From contig JANJXV010000024.1 of the NCBI GenBank assembly GCA_024803745.1, positions 6,108,106-6,172,105 on the forward strand: 64,000 nucleotides of DNA, written 5' to 3'. Below, in pieces: positions 44,393-56,183 of the stretch. Within the stretch, counting starts at the first letter, position 1. Each line of letters starts with the position of its first letter. Below the pieces are notes generated by a model. The model was not told the DNA's origin, ran no database searches, and worked only from the letters and a program-made list of their open reading frames with translations. This stretch comes from Megascapheus bottae. Its lineage: Eukaryota; Chordata; Mammalia; Rodentia; Geomyidae. The position numbers and the translations under genes were made by a program.

Positions 44393-45964
44393 TGTAACAT
44401 TAGAAGCTATATAGAGTCTGGCATTAAATTCAATAGAACATAAATGTCAATAGATCAAGAAAACTGAACCCCAGTTTTGTAGGAACACAGTATTAGAAGT
44501 ACAAATATTTCTAGCATTTTTAGTTAAGCAAGATAATGAATTGTGTTATTGACTGAGCTGGTGTGAAATGGATGTTCTGCCTCTAACAACTTGGGATATG
44601 TAACAAATAGTTAAGAAGTAAAACATGTAAAAATAATTTTTCTGTGTAAATGTACTTGCTCTGTTAATACCAAGATTTGAGTCACTGATACTTCTAAGGA
44701 GCAGGTCATAACAATCACCTCAAATATCCTCATTTACATGTGCATCACTAACTTTATAAAATCTCATCAATAACTATACACAACAATACATAATATACAT
44801 GCATTTACATGTGTGTGAGTACAGCATGCAACTGTAAATTCAAATACATATCATCTCTTTGCAAAAGTCACCATAGTTTCTTTTTATCTCCTATATAAGG
44901 AATAAACACTCTCTGAGGGCAGTGTATTCATATGATAATTATGATAATGTGGGCCTATTTGAATATCCAACGTATTCAAATGATAACCTTGAAAACTGAA
45001 ATCTCTGCTGAATTGGTACTATTGACAACAGAAAACAAGTAGAAACAACTCTTGTGATATGCTTATTAAAACTGGGTCCATGCCAACTGTGCCACAGCTG
45101 AAACTGTAATGCTTACCTTCATTGAAACTAGGTTTCGATTTATTTTACAGTAAATGTAGTTTCAGTACTTCAAGTTCATAATAAACTACTTGCGGTGCAT
45201 TCTTTGAGAATTACCCTTGGTCTATAAGCCAGAAATACTTGTACATTTGGCAGCCTTCTAACCCTTGGGAATATGGTGAAATACTGAGGTGAGAATTGCA
45301 AAGAATTTAAACAACTTGTCTGGAAAAACAGAAAGAATGTATATTTGATGTTTGTAATATGAGTGATAATGCACATATATGCAAAAGAGACACATAGAGA
45401 TTATGGTATATGTATTTAATATATGATAATGGTAAATAGATTCAATAAAATGGAGGTAAAAAACCATTGTTGTTAGCTGGAAAACCTTGTCAAGATCGAC
45501 CTGGGATGAGAGGTTTATTTTAGAAACTGACACAAAAACTCGCCAAGGAGGAGGTAGGGATTTCTAGATAGTCATCTCCTATTTGAAGACATTTGCTATA
45601 AAGCACAGACAACCAATTCAGATATATGTAATGAATGACCAACTATATGAAGGCAAGAATTCTTAAACCATCAGTCTTGCTTTGACCTTAGCAGAGAAAA
45701 CACATGAATGGCTATAGCAAAAAGGACATAATTGATTTTGTAACATTTGATTTCACTTTCAATTGAAAAGTAGCTACCCCAAAGAATTTACTTATACATG
45801 TCTATACATATATAGCTTGTACCAAACTTAACTTCATCCAATATTTAATGGATTCAAAGTTAACCATGTACATAAACAGTTAAATACAACTCGATTTACA
45901 AACACATGATACCATAAGAAACATTAAAATTAGTATGACTACAAATGATATGAAACCAGGCTGA
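44393..45964. other. Unassigned AT-rich DNA
   Basis: No gene or repeat family recognised. Confidence 0.45.
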
Positions 45965-46092
45965 AATATGGGAAGGGGTATCAATGTTCAAGAAGTCATG
46001 GACCCACTACCTTATGGATGTAATATATATATATACATTGCATTCTATAATATCTAAATATCACCATGGCAATAAAATACAATTAAAATAAA
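45965..46092 (+). mobile_element. Old L1 3' UTR end, plus strand
   Basis: GGGAAGGGGTATCAATGTTC, AAGAAGTCATGGACCCACTA, then AATATCACCATGGCAATAAA and an A-rich end. Parallel in layout to the L1 3' ends at 25270-25384 and 55513-55612. Confidence 0.65.
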
Positions 46093-46364
46093 GAACTGAA
46101 CAAGTGTTTTGTTTAAAATATAGTAAGAATATCTGCAATACTCCTAAGTGCAAGTAAATGAAACAAGATTTGTATAATCATAAGAACTAGGTCATAATTC
46201 TTAATAATATTGATTTTTTAAATTTTCATTGTCTAAAAGAAGGCCTGGGTTTTATCGAAATATACCAAATTTTATTAAAATCTTGAACCATATTAATATT
46301 GGAATTCATATTTATTTAATCTTACTTATGTACATTTCAGAATGTATAAAACACTCATTTTCAG
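46093..46364. other. Unassigned AT-rich DNA
   Basis: Nothing recognised. Confidence 0.4.
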
Positions 46365-46500
46365 AGGTGGAGTTGGGAGGGATGGGGCAGAATGATAACA
46401 AGGGTGACCCTGGGTAAAATTCCTTGTGTTCGCATGCCACTTTGTTTAATAGAAATGCCTTTGTACAACAACTTAAAGATAAAAAAATAAAATTTAACCA
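46365..46500 (+). mobile_element. Probable old L1 3' UTR end
   Basis: A purine-rich start (GGTGGAGTTGGGAGGGATGG), then a 3' UTR-like run ending AACTTAAAGATAAAAAAATA. The layout fits an L1 3' end, but it does not match the other copies closely. Confidence 0.45.
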
Positions 46501-46736
46501 AAGAAAAAAGAAGCATACAAAACACTCATTTTTTATTTGTATATAAGCATTATAAAACCTAGAAATAATATTTAATAATGTTAACAAATTCAAAATTAAT
46601 TGTGATGTCATATAATGTATTTGCTGAATTATTTCCATTTGAAACAGCAAAACATTTTTCATGTGAAAAGGCCAAAAAGTTAAACATAAATAGGCAGTAT
46701 AAAGAAGATTTGTAAATGAAAAATCTGAAAATATGC

Positions 46737-46952
46737 TGACAGGTTCTGGTGCCTCATGGCTTTTTCCTAGTTATTTAGGATGTTCACACCTGGAGAATTG
46801 TTGTTCAAATATATTTAACCAGAGCAGTCTGTCAAGATTCTGTCTCCAGTTATTCAGAAAAATACCAGAGTCCTGGATGCCTGTCTCCAGTTGTAAAATA
46901 TTATGCCAAACAAAAGCATGAGGACCTGGGTTCAACCTTCATTACTGGGACA
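46737..46952 (+). mobile_element. Variant B1-like/tRNA-like dimeric SINE
   Basis: AGGTTCTGGTGCCTCATGGC and CCTAGTTATTTAGGATG give a B1-like left part. TTCTGTCTCCAGTTATTCAG is the linker. GCATGAGGACCTGGGTTCAA with CATTACTGGGACAATC gives a tRNA-like right part with a good B-box. It differs from the main dimer in the right half and may be an older relative. Confidence 0.6.
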
Positions 46953-47455
46953 ATCAAACAATCAATAATTTATCAACTAACCAATCAAATGAAAACATCC
47001 CGCCTTGGGAGAGAGGAGGAAAAATAATTTAAATAACCAGTAATAATGCTGACTCTAATGCTCAGAAATAAGTCTAAAGAGAAAAAAATCCCTCACTATT
47101 TGAAATGTGCCAAATACATTGACCAAAAGATATATTTTTAAGAGGGCTTTGCAGCTCTCTGAAAGCTCCATTCTTCCATAATATCCTGCTATATTCCACA
47201 GCATCTTTAAGAGAAGTACACATTAAGGCAAGGGCATATGCTATTAATGTTCATGTTAATATTCCACATATTATTAGTCATTAATATCTAAGAGTGTGAA
47301 TAATTATTGCTTGAGAATGAGTAATTTAGATATATAGACAGAGAGATCTAGATCTAGATTGAACTAAATATATCTCATATATTCATCACATGTACATATA
47401 TATACATATATATATGTATATGTATGCATGTGTGGGGGTGTATGTAGGCAACTAT
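46953..47455. other. Unassigned DNA with a TA/TG tract
   Basis: A (TA)n-rich run lies at 47394-47432. Otherwise nothing recognised. Confidence 0.5.
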
Positions 47456-47684
47456 GTTTTTTGCCAGTACCAGATCGTGAACTCAGGGCCTTGTACTCTT
47501 TTTTAGTCTTTGCACTCAAAGATAATACTCTACCACTTGAGCCCCATCTCCCCATCGGACACTTTTCTAATTAATTAGAATTGAATCTCTAGGATTTATT
47601 TGCCCAGGTTTTCTTCAAACCAAAGTTCTCATATCAGCATTCTCAGTAAGTAGTATTACAAATGTAAGCCAACAGTTCCCCACA
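47456..47684 (-). mobile_element. B1-like/Geo SINE, decayed
   Basis: TTTTGCCAGTACCAGATCGT, CTCAGGGCCTTGTACTC, AATACTCTACCACTTGAGCC, linker CTAATTAATTAGAATTGAAT, and a diverged left monomer to ACAAATGTAAGCCAACAG. Confidence 0.82.
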
Positions 47685-47829
47685 AATGCATATATGCATA
47701 AGCTTCTTGTTGAATTTATATTCACAACACTTCTATAAACTATTTCTATATATGCATGTGACAACATGTATGTAATTTCTTACACATATGCACAAGTGAG
47801 TATGTATATATACTTATATATATTTAAAG

Positions 47830-48057
47830 AATTACAGTGAAGTACCAGGAGTGTAGCCTAGTGGTAGAGTGCTTGCCTCACATGAATGAAGCCTTGCTTT
47901 CAATTCCTTGGTACCATATACTCAGCAAAAGCCAAAAATGGTGCTGTGGCTAAAGTGGCAGAACACTAGCCTTGAGCAAAAATTGTCCATGGACAGTGCC
48001 CAGGCCCTGAGTCCAAGCCCCATGACTGGTAAAATAAAAAAAAATTACAATGAAGAA
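47830..48057 (+). mobile_element. IDL-Geo SINE with target duplication
   Basis: Flanks AATTACAGTGAAG (47830) and AATTACAATGAAG (48043) bound the dimer. Left monomer: AGTGTAGCCTAGTGGTAGAG, AATTCCTTGGTACCATATA. Right monomer: GGTGCTGTGGCTAAAGTGGC, TCCAAGCCCCATGACTGG. The ACTAGCCTTGAGCAAAAATT spacer is the longer form. Confidence 0.92.
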
Positions 48058-48506
48058 ATTTAATATTTTTAAAGCTGGCATAAATAATGGAAATTGTGTG
48101 CTTTTCTTTATACAATGTACAGTGATTTCATATCAATATAGACAGTTTCAACTTTTCAAGCACACATGCCTTTGTATTATGTATTAGTAAGCATTTAGTG
48201 TTATGTTTAATTTTATGTTTTAATAATGTACAAATTTAATTTCTACTTACAAAATAATTGCAAGAGCACACGTAGCATAGCCACTAATCTTTAAATTTAA
48301 CCATGTTTGAATTTTCTACAAACATTGATTTTTACATTATACGTAATATTTAAATGTTTTTGAATTAAAATAATAAAAATAGTGAACATTTTGGAAGATA
48401 TATCATTCTTATGAAAATTGTCTTGCCATAAACATCACTTATTTAACAAATCTATGTTTCCTCCTATTAAAATTGATTTCCTAGAAATTAGATATCTGAA
48501 AGCTAA
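48058..48506. other. Unassigned AT-rich DNA
   Basis: Nothing recognised. Confidence 0.4.
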
Positions 48507-49216
48507 GGCATTTACCCAATCATCCAGAAACAAGGACATACTAAATCCACCAGCACAACAATGTTCATTGCAGCACTATTTACCATAGCAAAGATATGGA
48601 ATCTACTGAGAGGTCCCTCAGTTGATGAGTGGATCAACAAGATGTGGTATTTGTACACAATGGAATTCTATGCTGCTGTCAGAAAGAATGACATTGCCCC
48701 ATTTGTTAGGAAATGGAAAGACTTAGAAAAGTTCATATTAAGTGAAGTAAGCCAGATTCAAAGAAACTTAGGCTCAATGGTTTCCCTCATTTGTCATAAT
48801 CAGGAGAAACCTTGGGCTCTCCTAGCAGAGATTTGCAGTAGAGCAAAACCTTGATACAAAAGGCCATATAGTAGGACGCTAAATGAAAGGATCTCTATAT
48901 AGAAACATAAGCCATATAATGAATGATTATTGTTCTTAAGGTACTATGTTATCTCTCATCTCTTTTGCTGTCCCTTGGTTATCTCATATTGTTACAGTAT
49001 CTCACTTTGTTACCTGATATATCTGTATATATTTGTATTTGGTTATCTGAAATTGGATAGGGAACGGGGGAAAACAAGATGAGGGGTGGGGATGGGGGGG
49101 AGGGAAATGGGGACCAAGACATGTGAAAGGGTATCAATGTATGGGAATTAATGCACCATCTATCTGGCAAATATCATGTAATCCTTCTATTGATTACAAT
49201 AAAAATATATGAAAAA
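48507..49216 (+). mobile_element. Young L1 3' end, plus strand
   Basis: Starts in the ORF2 C-terminus (CATTTACCCAATCATCCAG). It holds the last ORF2 frame (48561-48854, 97 codons: [30 protein letters not shown], ending NRAKP-like SRAKP). Then comes the 3' UTR with a G-rich run at 49083-49112, ending GATTACAATAAAAATATATG plus As. The frame is complete to its natural end but is only a fragment of ORF2. Confidence 0.94.
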
Positions 49217-51568
49217 AAGATATGCAATCCTAATGCATAAGTTTCTCTTTCTAGCTGGGAAAAAGAAAAGCACTTACATTTTTTTGGCCTGGGACACAGA
49301 AACACAGAACATTCGGCAAAGTTATAAACAGGAATTATTACAAGGTTGAGTTCACTGGTAGAGCTCACATTAATTTCCACTGCAGAAAATAAAGGAGTGT
49401 CTTGAGAGCAAGGGCAAAATTGCCTCATAAGGAGATGTCCTTTATTTTGTGAAAACTGCTTCAATACTCAAAGCTTAAGGGCATTCTACTCCGGCATTGC
49501 TTTGCAATGCTCCCTTCTGCTTCAGTAAACAGAGGATGCCTAAACGGGCCTTAAAAGTATTTACAGACATCCTTCTGATGTTCATAATCCATCAAAGACT
49601 ATTGGTGCTTCATTATAGATCCAGGCAACCTCTTAGGGCAAAAGACAATGGTATTCTTCTTTCACTAAGCTAAACTTTCATAATATCTTGATTATTTTTA
49701 TGTAATGTTTGTGTAATAAATGAACTCTTACAGCATAAGCCATGAAGTTACATAATTCATCATCTCAACTAATATGTCAAAAATTTAGTTTTGACTATGT
49801 TTTGTCCGATAGTTTCTGTAAAATCTTTCATGTAGTCTTTAATTCACATCAATTATACTTTATCTCTGGATTCAAACTGATGAATCAATAAACAATCATA
49901 CCAATGATAATATAGATATTAAGCTAAAATGTGTTTATCATTTGTTCACCTTTGTCCTTGGAGAGAGAATAAAGTAAATTTAATAATTCCTGATTGCAAA
50001 AGAACTCAACTATTTCAAAACAAGAGCAGAGCTCTGATCAATAGTTCATATCTGGATGCAAGTGAGACTTGGTAAATCAAGGACCAAAGAAAATCAAAGA
50101 CTAGCTATTGCCCTTTGTTTTTATTTTTGACAGAAATGCATTAAACCATAAATTGAATGATTTAGGTCTTATTTTAAAAGATTAGTGTCATATTAAATTA
50201 TTCAATCAAAATCACTGGATGGAAATGAATTAGAATTATAATAAATGGAGGAGTTTTTTTTTTTCCCTGAGGGAATATTAACTAGTTTTAATTTAATTTC
50301 TTCTTGCCTTATGTTAAGCTATAAAGGCAAAAAGGACATTACCTTTTCTTTTAAATGTTAACATTTTGCCTAGTAGGTAAGATCAGTGTTGTTCTCAATT
50401 TTTAGTTTGCCACGGTGTTCACCTTTATCTATTTGTTTATCTCAGAGGAAGGGTTTTGTTTTCAAAACTATGTCCCTATCAAGTGATTTTTCTGTAAAGA
50501 ACACCACAAGATGGCAGTGTTTCAGAAAGTAATTCAGAATAGGATATGTCTATGTATTACCTAAAATAATGGAATATTTCAATGAATAAAAGTATTTACT
50601 CATCATTCCCAGAGATTAAGAATTAATGATACTAGAATGCTTGCATAGTAATGAGCAACTAGTTTCCTTTAAGTAATATAACTGTCACTTTGTTCCAAAA
50701 CATTAGCAAGCTTCATCAACATATAAATGAGTTGATGCTAAGGAATTGTCAGTAGATTCATAAATCTCCTAATTGCTTACATGTTGGTCTAGAGCTGTAG
50801 CCATATTTTTAAACTGTTTGTAAAAACTCTCATTCTAAAAGACATCAATTACATTTTATTCCAGAACAATTCCTTAATAGTCACTTTAGGATAAGAATTA
50901 GAAATTACCAATCACAGAAATTATCATTTATACTTTTCAGCAGCAGTTGCTTGGGATTTCAAGATCAGAAAGCTTCTCACGTCTAACTATTATAAAAACT
51001 GCTAAACTGCTTGAAAGAAAATTTAATTTCAAACAGAAGAAAATATTTGAATTTAAAATTTGCAAGAATGTAAAATGCAGTGGTTTAAAAAGGTAGAAGG
51101 ATACTCAGTTTTGTTGCATACAATTTTTTCTGTACATAGATTTCTGAATATTTAATATATTGATTTTCAGTTCAGTCAAGTTATTTTGTTTCATCTATTA
51201 AGTGAATACATAGACTTCTATGTATATTCTATTAACACATGTATTTATTAATATATTTGGGAATATTACTTAACCATCCTGACATTCTTGGAAATAAATG
51301 ATTTTTTGTTTATTTTTCTGTTGCTTGATTGTATTCTCTCTTTCTGAAAATTCTAGGGGGTGTACCAGAAAATAACTATACTATTAAAGCATGAATCTTC
51401 AAGTGAAGGGAAACATTTATAAAATAAAGAGGGAAGGAAGGAAAAAATGGAGTAAAACATACCATGAAAATACTTTACATTCTTTATCATATACCTTCTT
51501 TGTTTGCTTTGACCCATGAGATGTCATTTTCTGACAATACCACTCCTGAATGAATAGATATAGATAAA
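49217..51568. other. Unassigned AT-rich DNA
   Basis: No gene or repeat family recognised across 2.3 kb, apart from a strong CTCF-like word at 50504-50518. Together with 51601-53087 it is one of the longest stretches without visible repeats. Confidence 0.45.
50504..50518 (+). promoter_or_regulatory. Candidate CTCF-binding motif
   Basis: CCACAAGATGGCAGT matches 14 of 15 positions of the CTCF core consensus CCASYAGRKGGCRSY (only the fifth base differs). CTCF organises chromatin loops and boundaries. It lies in DNA without visible repeats. Binding is not shown by sequence alone. Confidence 0.5.
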
Positions 51569-51569
51569 T

Positions 51570-51600
<31 letters not shown>
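51569..51600. repeat. (GATA)n microsatellite
   Basis: About seven to eight GATA units in a row. The minus strand reads as a Leu-Ser-Ile-Tyr chance frame. Confidence 0.95.
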
Positions 51601-53087
51601 TTTATATATAAATTCTGTATATGAATATCCACTCATAATATGAATTTTCAATATATAAAAGTAAATTTCCAGTAGATTGTTTCTGTCTTCTTTTATAAAG
51701 TACATTTCAGCTTGTGGTAACAATCATTAAGGCTTATTTTTTAGCATTTTTGTTTGTTGGATGTTTTAGTTTGTGTTTTGATCTTCCCTTCAGCAATTTT
51801 TTCATCAGCCCTCTATAGTTGTCCTTGCAGTAGAAAGTTGATAGTATAAAAACTATATACACAAATCTGTTGTTATAAAACCTGAAGGCGCTCAAATCTA
51901 AGAGATAACTATTAGTAAATAATTGACATTCATTCCCTTAATATGACACTGAGTAAATCCATCAAAGTTGAATATAACACTAAATATAAACAGCACAGAG
52001 AATATACTCTGAAATTCATAAGATAATGAAAATATAAGTTTTCATTAGAAAATAAAGTTAGAATCCTAGAATTGTTAGATTTCTTTCTCCAGCCAAATGA
52101 TGCATGGGACAAAATGAGTTTGTATGTATACAAATCAAATATTATTAAAATTGAACTGAAACTTTAAAAGGCATTGCCAAGCAACTATATTTTGAAAAAT
52201 ATTTCATAAAAACAACATGAGCAAATACATGATACATTACTTAAATATTTTTTTAAATTTGCTTGAGAAGAGAATTGAGTGCTAGAAATGGTTAACATTA
52301 TATTCTTATTTTCAAATACCCAGTGGACTTTACAGCAATTTATGAGGAGAAAGAGATTCTATCAGAATACTGTGGTCAGAGTAGAAAGACACAGAGCAGA
52401 AAGATTTTCCAGAAGCTACATGCTGTGTTCTAAGGTCAATTCTAACTCTGCTCTTAGTGATGAAAATTAATATTTTTATCATGAAAATGAAACACATTTA
52501 GACCAAATATAACTTAAAAAATATTTGCTTTTGAGTGCTTGAAATCTACTGTGATTTTTCTTAAAGAATAAAGTAATTTCATCCACATTAAACAAAACCA
52601 TAAGCCTAGATAAAAATTTAAAAGTGATGAGAGGTTATCAACTAATATTTATTATATTGAAAAAGAAATCCAAATGCATATCACTCAAAATCTAGATTGT
52701 GTTATTTCCTGTATGACACTAATGTTCTTATTTTTCAAAATAGATTTCTTCAACCTCTACATTCCAATACTGTTTAGGACTTAACTTTTTTTTGTCACTG
52801 CATATAATAAGCACCATAGTTAGCAAGAAATTAAGAAGTTTTCTTGAATGTTTACAATGTGCCAGAAAATTTTAGACACTTTAATCTTACAAGTATTTAG
52901 CACATTGCTTAATGAATATTGTAGATCACATTTTAATGTAATAATAACTAAACAGTATACATAAACTCTAAAATTGGTTCAAATATTCTATGTAATAATT
53001 ACCTAAATTTTCCTTGATTGTGTGGGTGACAAACCCTACATATTTATGTATATGTATGAATTCACTTGTTAACAGGATATTATGAAT
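51601..53087. other. Unassigned AT-rich DNA
   Basis: Nothing recognised. Confidence 0.45.
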
Positions 53088-53355
53088 AAGAATATAAACA
53101 CAGGCCAGAAGCTAGTGGCTCACACCTGTAATCCTATCTATTCTGGAGGTTTTGATATGAGGATCCCTGTTCAAAGCCAGTAAGGACAGGAAAGTTCATG
53201 AGACTCTTATCTCCAATTAACCATGAGAAAGCCAGAATTGTTGCTCAAAGTGGTAGAATGCTAACATTAAGCTTAAGAAGTTAGGGACAGCACTCAAGCC
53301 CGGAGTTCAGCCCATGTCTGACAAAAAGACGAAAAAAAAAAAGAATACACACAGA
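53088..53355 (+). mobile_element. B1-like/Geo dimeric SINE
   Basis: Element 53103-53340: CTAGTGGCTCACACCTGTAA, GTTCAAAGCCAGTAAGGACA, CTCTTATCTCCAATTAACCA, TTGCTCAAAGTGGTAGAATG, GTCTGACAAAAAG and an A-tail. Flanks AAGAATATAAACACA (53088) and AAGAATACACACAGA (53341) agree at most positions. Confidence 0.92.
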
Positions 53356-53985
53356 GGGAAAATTGTGATTTTTATAGTGTCACATGCAGATTAGATATTC
53401 ATGTTAATGCACTTCTCTTTGACAAATCCATACATATAAATATTATCGTTTGAATATATCTAGTATCCTGAATACTCTCTCTTAACCTCCTGGTTCCTGA
53501 TGTGGTACTCTTTCCTTATCCTTATTCTCACCACCCAAATGGTGTAAATTATTTGTCAAGACTTCTAAAGCATCTTTAGACTGTTGATGTCAAGGGCAGT
53601 TAAATGAACAACTTATGTATCAGGACAATTCCAAATTACAACTGTACTTCCTCACATACTATCAACTTCTCATCTCCACAAAAAAACCACACTGATCATC
53701 AAATTCTCCCAAACCTTATATAATACTGGTGAAGTGTTCTATCTAATATTAGTCACTATTGGAAAAATTGGAGTGTTTCAAAAATAAATTATGGTCTTAA
53801 AATAGGAGTGTAAATGCATATCCCACTAACGGTAAATAAAACTCATGTGGAAAGCTAACTGACCAGGAGCATTAGTCACATAGTCCCATAGAGGGTTCTT
53901 GGGACAGAGCAAGGTAGATTTAGCACAGCTACTATTCTTTTTATGTGATTACTTCACTAGAAAATAATACACTACTTCTTATAGG
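53356..53985. other. Unassigned DNA
   Basis: Nothing recognised. Confidence 0.4.
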
Positions 53986-55157
53986 ACTTAGGAAGCCTAC
54001 AGAATGGGAAAAGATCTTCACTAACCATACAATGGACAAAGACCTCATATCTAAAATATATCAACAGCATAAAAATTGAATCAATCCAAAACTAATCTCC
54101 AAAGAAACAACAAGCCCATTAAAAGATGGGCCAAAGACTTAAAGAGAGTCTTCTCTGAAGAAGAAATGAAAATGGCCTATAGACACATGAAGAAATACTC
54201 GACATCTCTGGCCATAAAAGAAATGCAAATCAAAACAACTCTGAGATTCCACCTCACTCCAGTTAGAATGGCCAGGATCAAGAAATCTATTAACAACAGA
54301 TGCTGGAGGGGATGTGGACAAGCGAGATCACTAATACACTGTTGGTGGAGTGCAAACTCCTTCAACCACTATGGAAAGCAGTATGGCAGTTCCTCAAATG
54401 ACTAAACATAGAGCTCCCCTATGACCCAGCAATTCCACTACTAGGCATTTACCCAATTGTCCAGAAACAAGGACATACTAAATCCACTAGCACATCGATG
54501 TTCATTGCAGCACTATTTACCATAGCAAAGATATGGAACCAACCCAGATGTCCCTCAGTTGATGAGTAGATCAACAAGATGTAGTATTTGTACACAATGG
54601 AATTCTATGCTGCTGTCAGAAAGAATGACATAGCCCCATTTGTTAGGAAATGGAAAGATTTAGAAAAAAAATCATATTAAGTGAAGTAAGCCAGACTCAA
54701 AGGAATATAGGCTCAATGGTTTCCCTTATTTATCATAATCAGTAGAAATTTGGTCTCTCCTAGCAGAGATTTGCAATAGAGCAAAACCTAGATACATAAG
54801 GCCATACAGTATGACACTAAATGAAAGGACCTCTAGGATATAGAAACAAAAGCCATATGAGTGATTGTTGTCCTAAATGTACTATTTTGTCTCTCATCTC
54901 TTTTGCTGTCCCTTGGTTATCTCATATTGTTACAGTATCTCACTTTGTTATCTGATATATTGTATATATGTGTATTTGGTTATTTGAAATTGGATAGGGA
55001 ACGGGGGAAAACAAAATGAGGGGTGGGGGTGGGAGGAGGGAAATTGGGACCAAGACATGAGAAAGAGTATCAATGTATGTGAAGTAATGCGTCTTCTATC
55101 TGGTGAATATAATGTAACCCTTCTATTAATTACAATAACAAATAAATGAAAAAAATT
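53986..55157 (+). mobile_element. Young L1, 1.17 kb, plus strand
   Basis: Starts ACTTAGGAAGCCTACAGAAT and runs through the ORF2 C-terminus. The frame at 54076-54405 has [20 protein letters not shown] and [17 protein letters not shown], where a one-base change shifts the frame inside the cysteine knuckle. The 3' UTR has a G-rich run (55018-55048), and the tail is ATTACAATAACAAATAAATG plus As. Same length and 5' breakpoint zone as two minus-strand copies. Confidence 0.94.
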
Positions 55158-55278
55158 TCCCATTGCTCTTTCATGTATTATAGGATTTTTCTGGGTATAT
55201 CTCCTTATACATTACTTATAATCTTGTCCATTTTGTATGGATATAATTGGATTATACCAATATGCATACATACATATA

Positions 55279-55302
55279 TGTGTGTGTGTGTGTGTGTGTG
55301 TG
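55279..55302. repeat. (TG)n microsatellite
   Basis: Twelve TG units preceded by ACATACATATA. Confidence 0.95.
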
Positions 55303-55404
55303 TACTTATGATTAAATCATATAATTTTGTTAACCTAAATTTTAAGGTCAAATATTCCATGAAAGGATTGAGAAAGGAATGTGATAACAATTTTCAAGAA
55401 GAAA

Positions 55405-55470
55405 TGCATACAGTACTTAATGTATAACCCTATCCCCTCTGTACATCACCTTAACAATAAAATTAAATTT
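55405..55470 (+). mobile_element. Old L1 3' end (terminal bases)
   Basis: CAGTACTTAATGTATAACCC, CTCTGTACATCACCTTAACA, then AATAAAATTAAATTTAAAAA. This is the terminal layout of the old L1 3' UTRs here: a pyrimidine word, 'CACCNTAACAATAAA', and As. Confidence 0.6.
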
Positions 55471-55612
55471 AAAAAATTACTGGGAGGGGGAAGGTGAAGG
55501 GAAAATGGAACAAAAAAGGTGAGAAGGGATATCAAGGTTCCCGAAAGTAATGTACCCACTAACTGACAATTGTAACTGTAACGCCTCTATAAATTATCCC
55601 TACAATAAAAAC
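55471..55612 (+). mobile_element. Old L1 3' UTR end
   Basis: Purine-rich GGGAGGGGGAAGGTGAAGGG, then GGGATATCAAGGTTCCCGAA, AAGTAATGTACCCACTAACT and CCTACAATAAAAACAATTTT. It closely parallels 25245-25384 (GGTATCAAGTTTC, AAGTAATGCATCCATTATCT). It sits directly behind another L1 3' end. Confidence 0.75.
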
Positions 55613-55681
55613 AATTTTACAAAAAGACTGGAAAATATGGCTATCTGTGTCAAAGAAGGTGAATTTGTCTTTCATTAGTTG

Positions 55682-55750
55682 TTCTGAGAATTGAACCTGA
55701 GGGCCTTGAATAATCAATCACGCACTCCACACCCAAACTACATGCCCAGA
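55682..55750 (-). mobile_element. Decayed ID-like monomer
   Basis: GAGAATTGAACCTGAGGGCC, then CACGCACTCCACACCCAAAC and TACATGCCCAGA follow the antisense ID order with many changes. Confidence 0.5.
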
Positions 55751-55949
55751 TATATGTTTTGTTCTATTTTTGTTTGTTTATCCAGTTAAATTAGTCAACA
55801 TTTATAGCAATTTCCTGTTAATGTAATTTGAATTTGTTTCCTTTATGTCTACTTTCTAACAACCTAATCCACTTTTTCATTTCTTTGCTTGGGGATTTTA
55901 GGGAGGTATGTATTCCACACATTATGCTAGTCCATTTTCGAATCATTTT

Positions 55950-56183
55950 ACCTTCTTTTTTTAAATCACTTGTGGGGCTTGAACTCTGGGCCTGGGTGCT
56001 GTCCCTGAACTCTTCAGCTCAAGGCTACTGCCCTACCACGTTGAATCACAGAGCGAATTCCAGTTTTCTGGTGGTTAAGGGTCTCATTCACTTTCATGAC
56101 AGGGCTGGCTTTGAAACTTGATCCTCAGATCTCAACCTCCTGAGTAGCTAGGAGTATATGGATGAGTCACTGGTGCCAGCCAT
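55950..56183 (-). mobile_element. B1-like/Geo dimeric SINE
   Basis: T-tail, right monomer (GTGGGGCTTGAACTCTGGGC, GCTCAAGGCTACTGCCCTAC), linker CTGGTGGTTAAGGGTCTC, left monomer (TGATCCTCAGATCTCAACCT, CTGAGTAGCTAGGAG). Well preserved. Confidence 0.93.
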
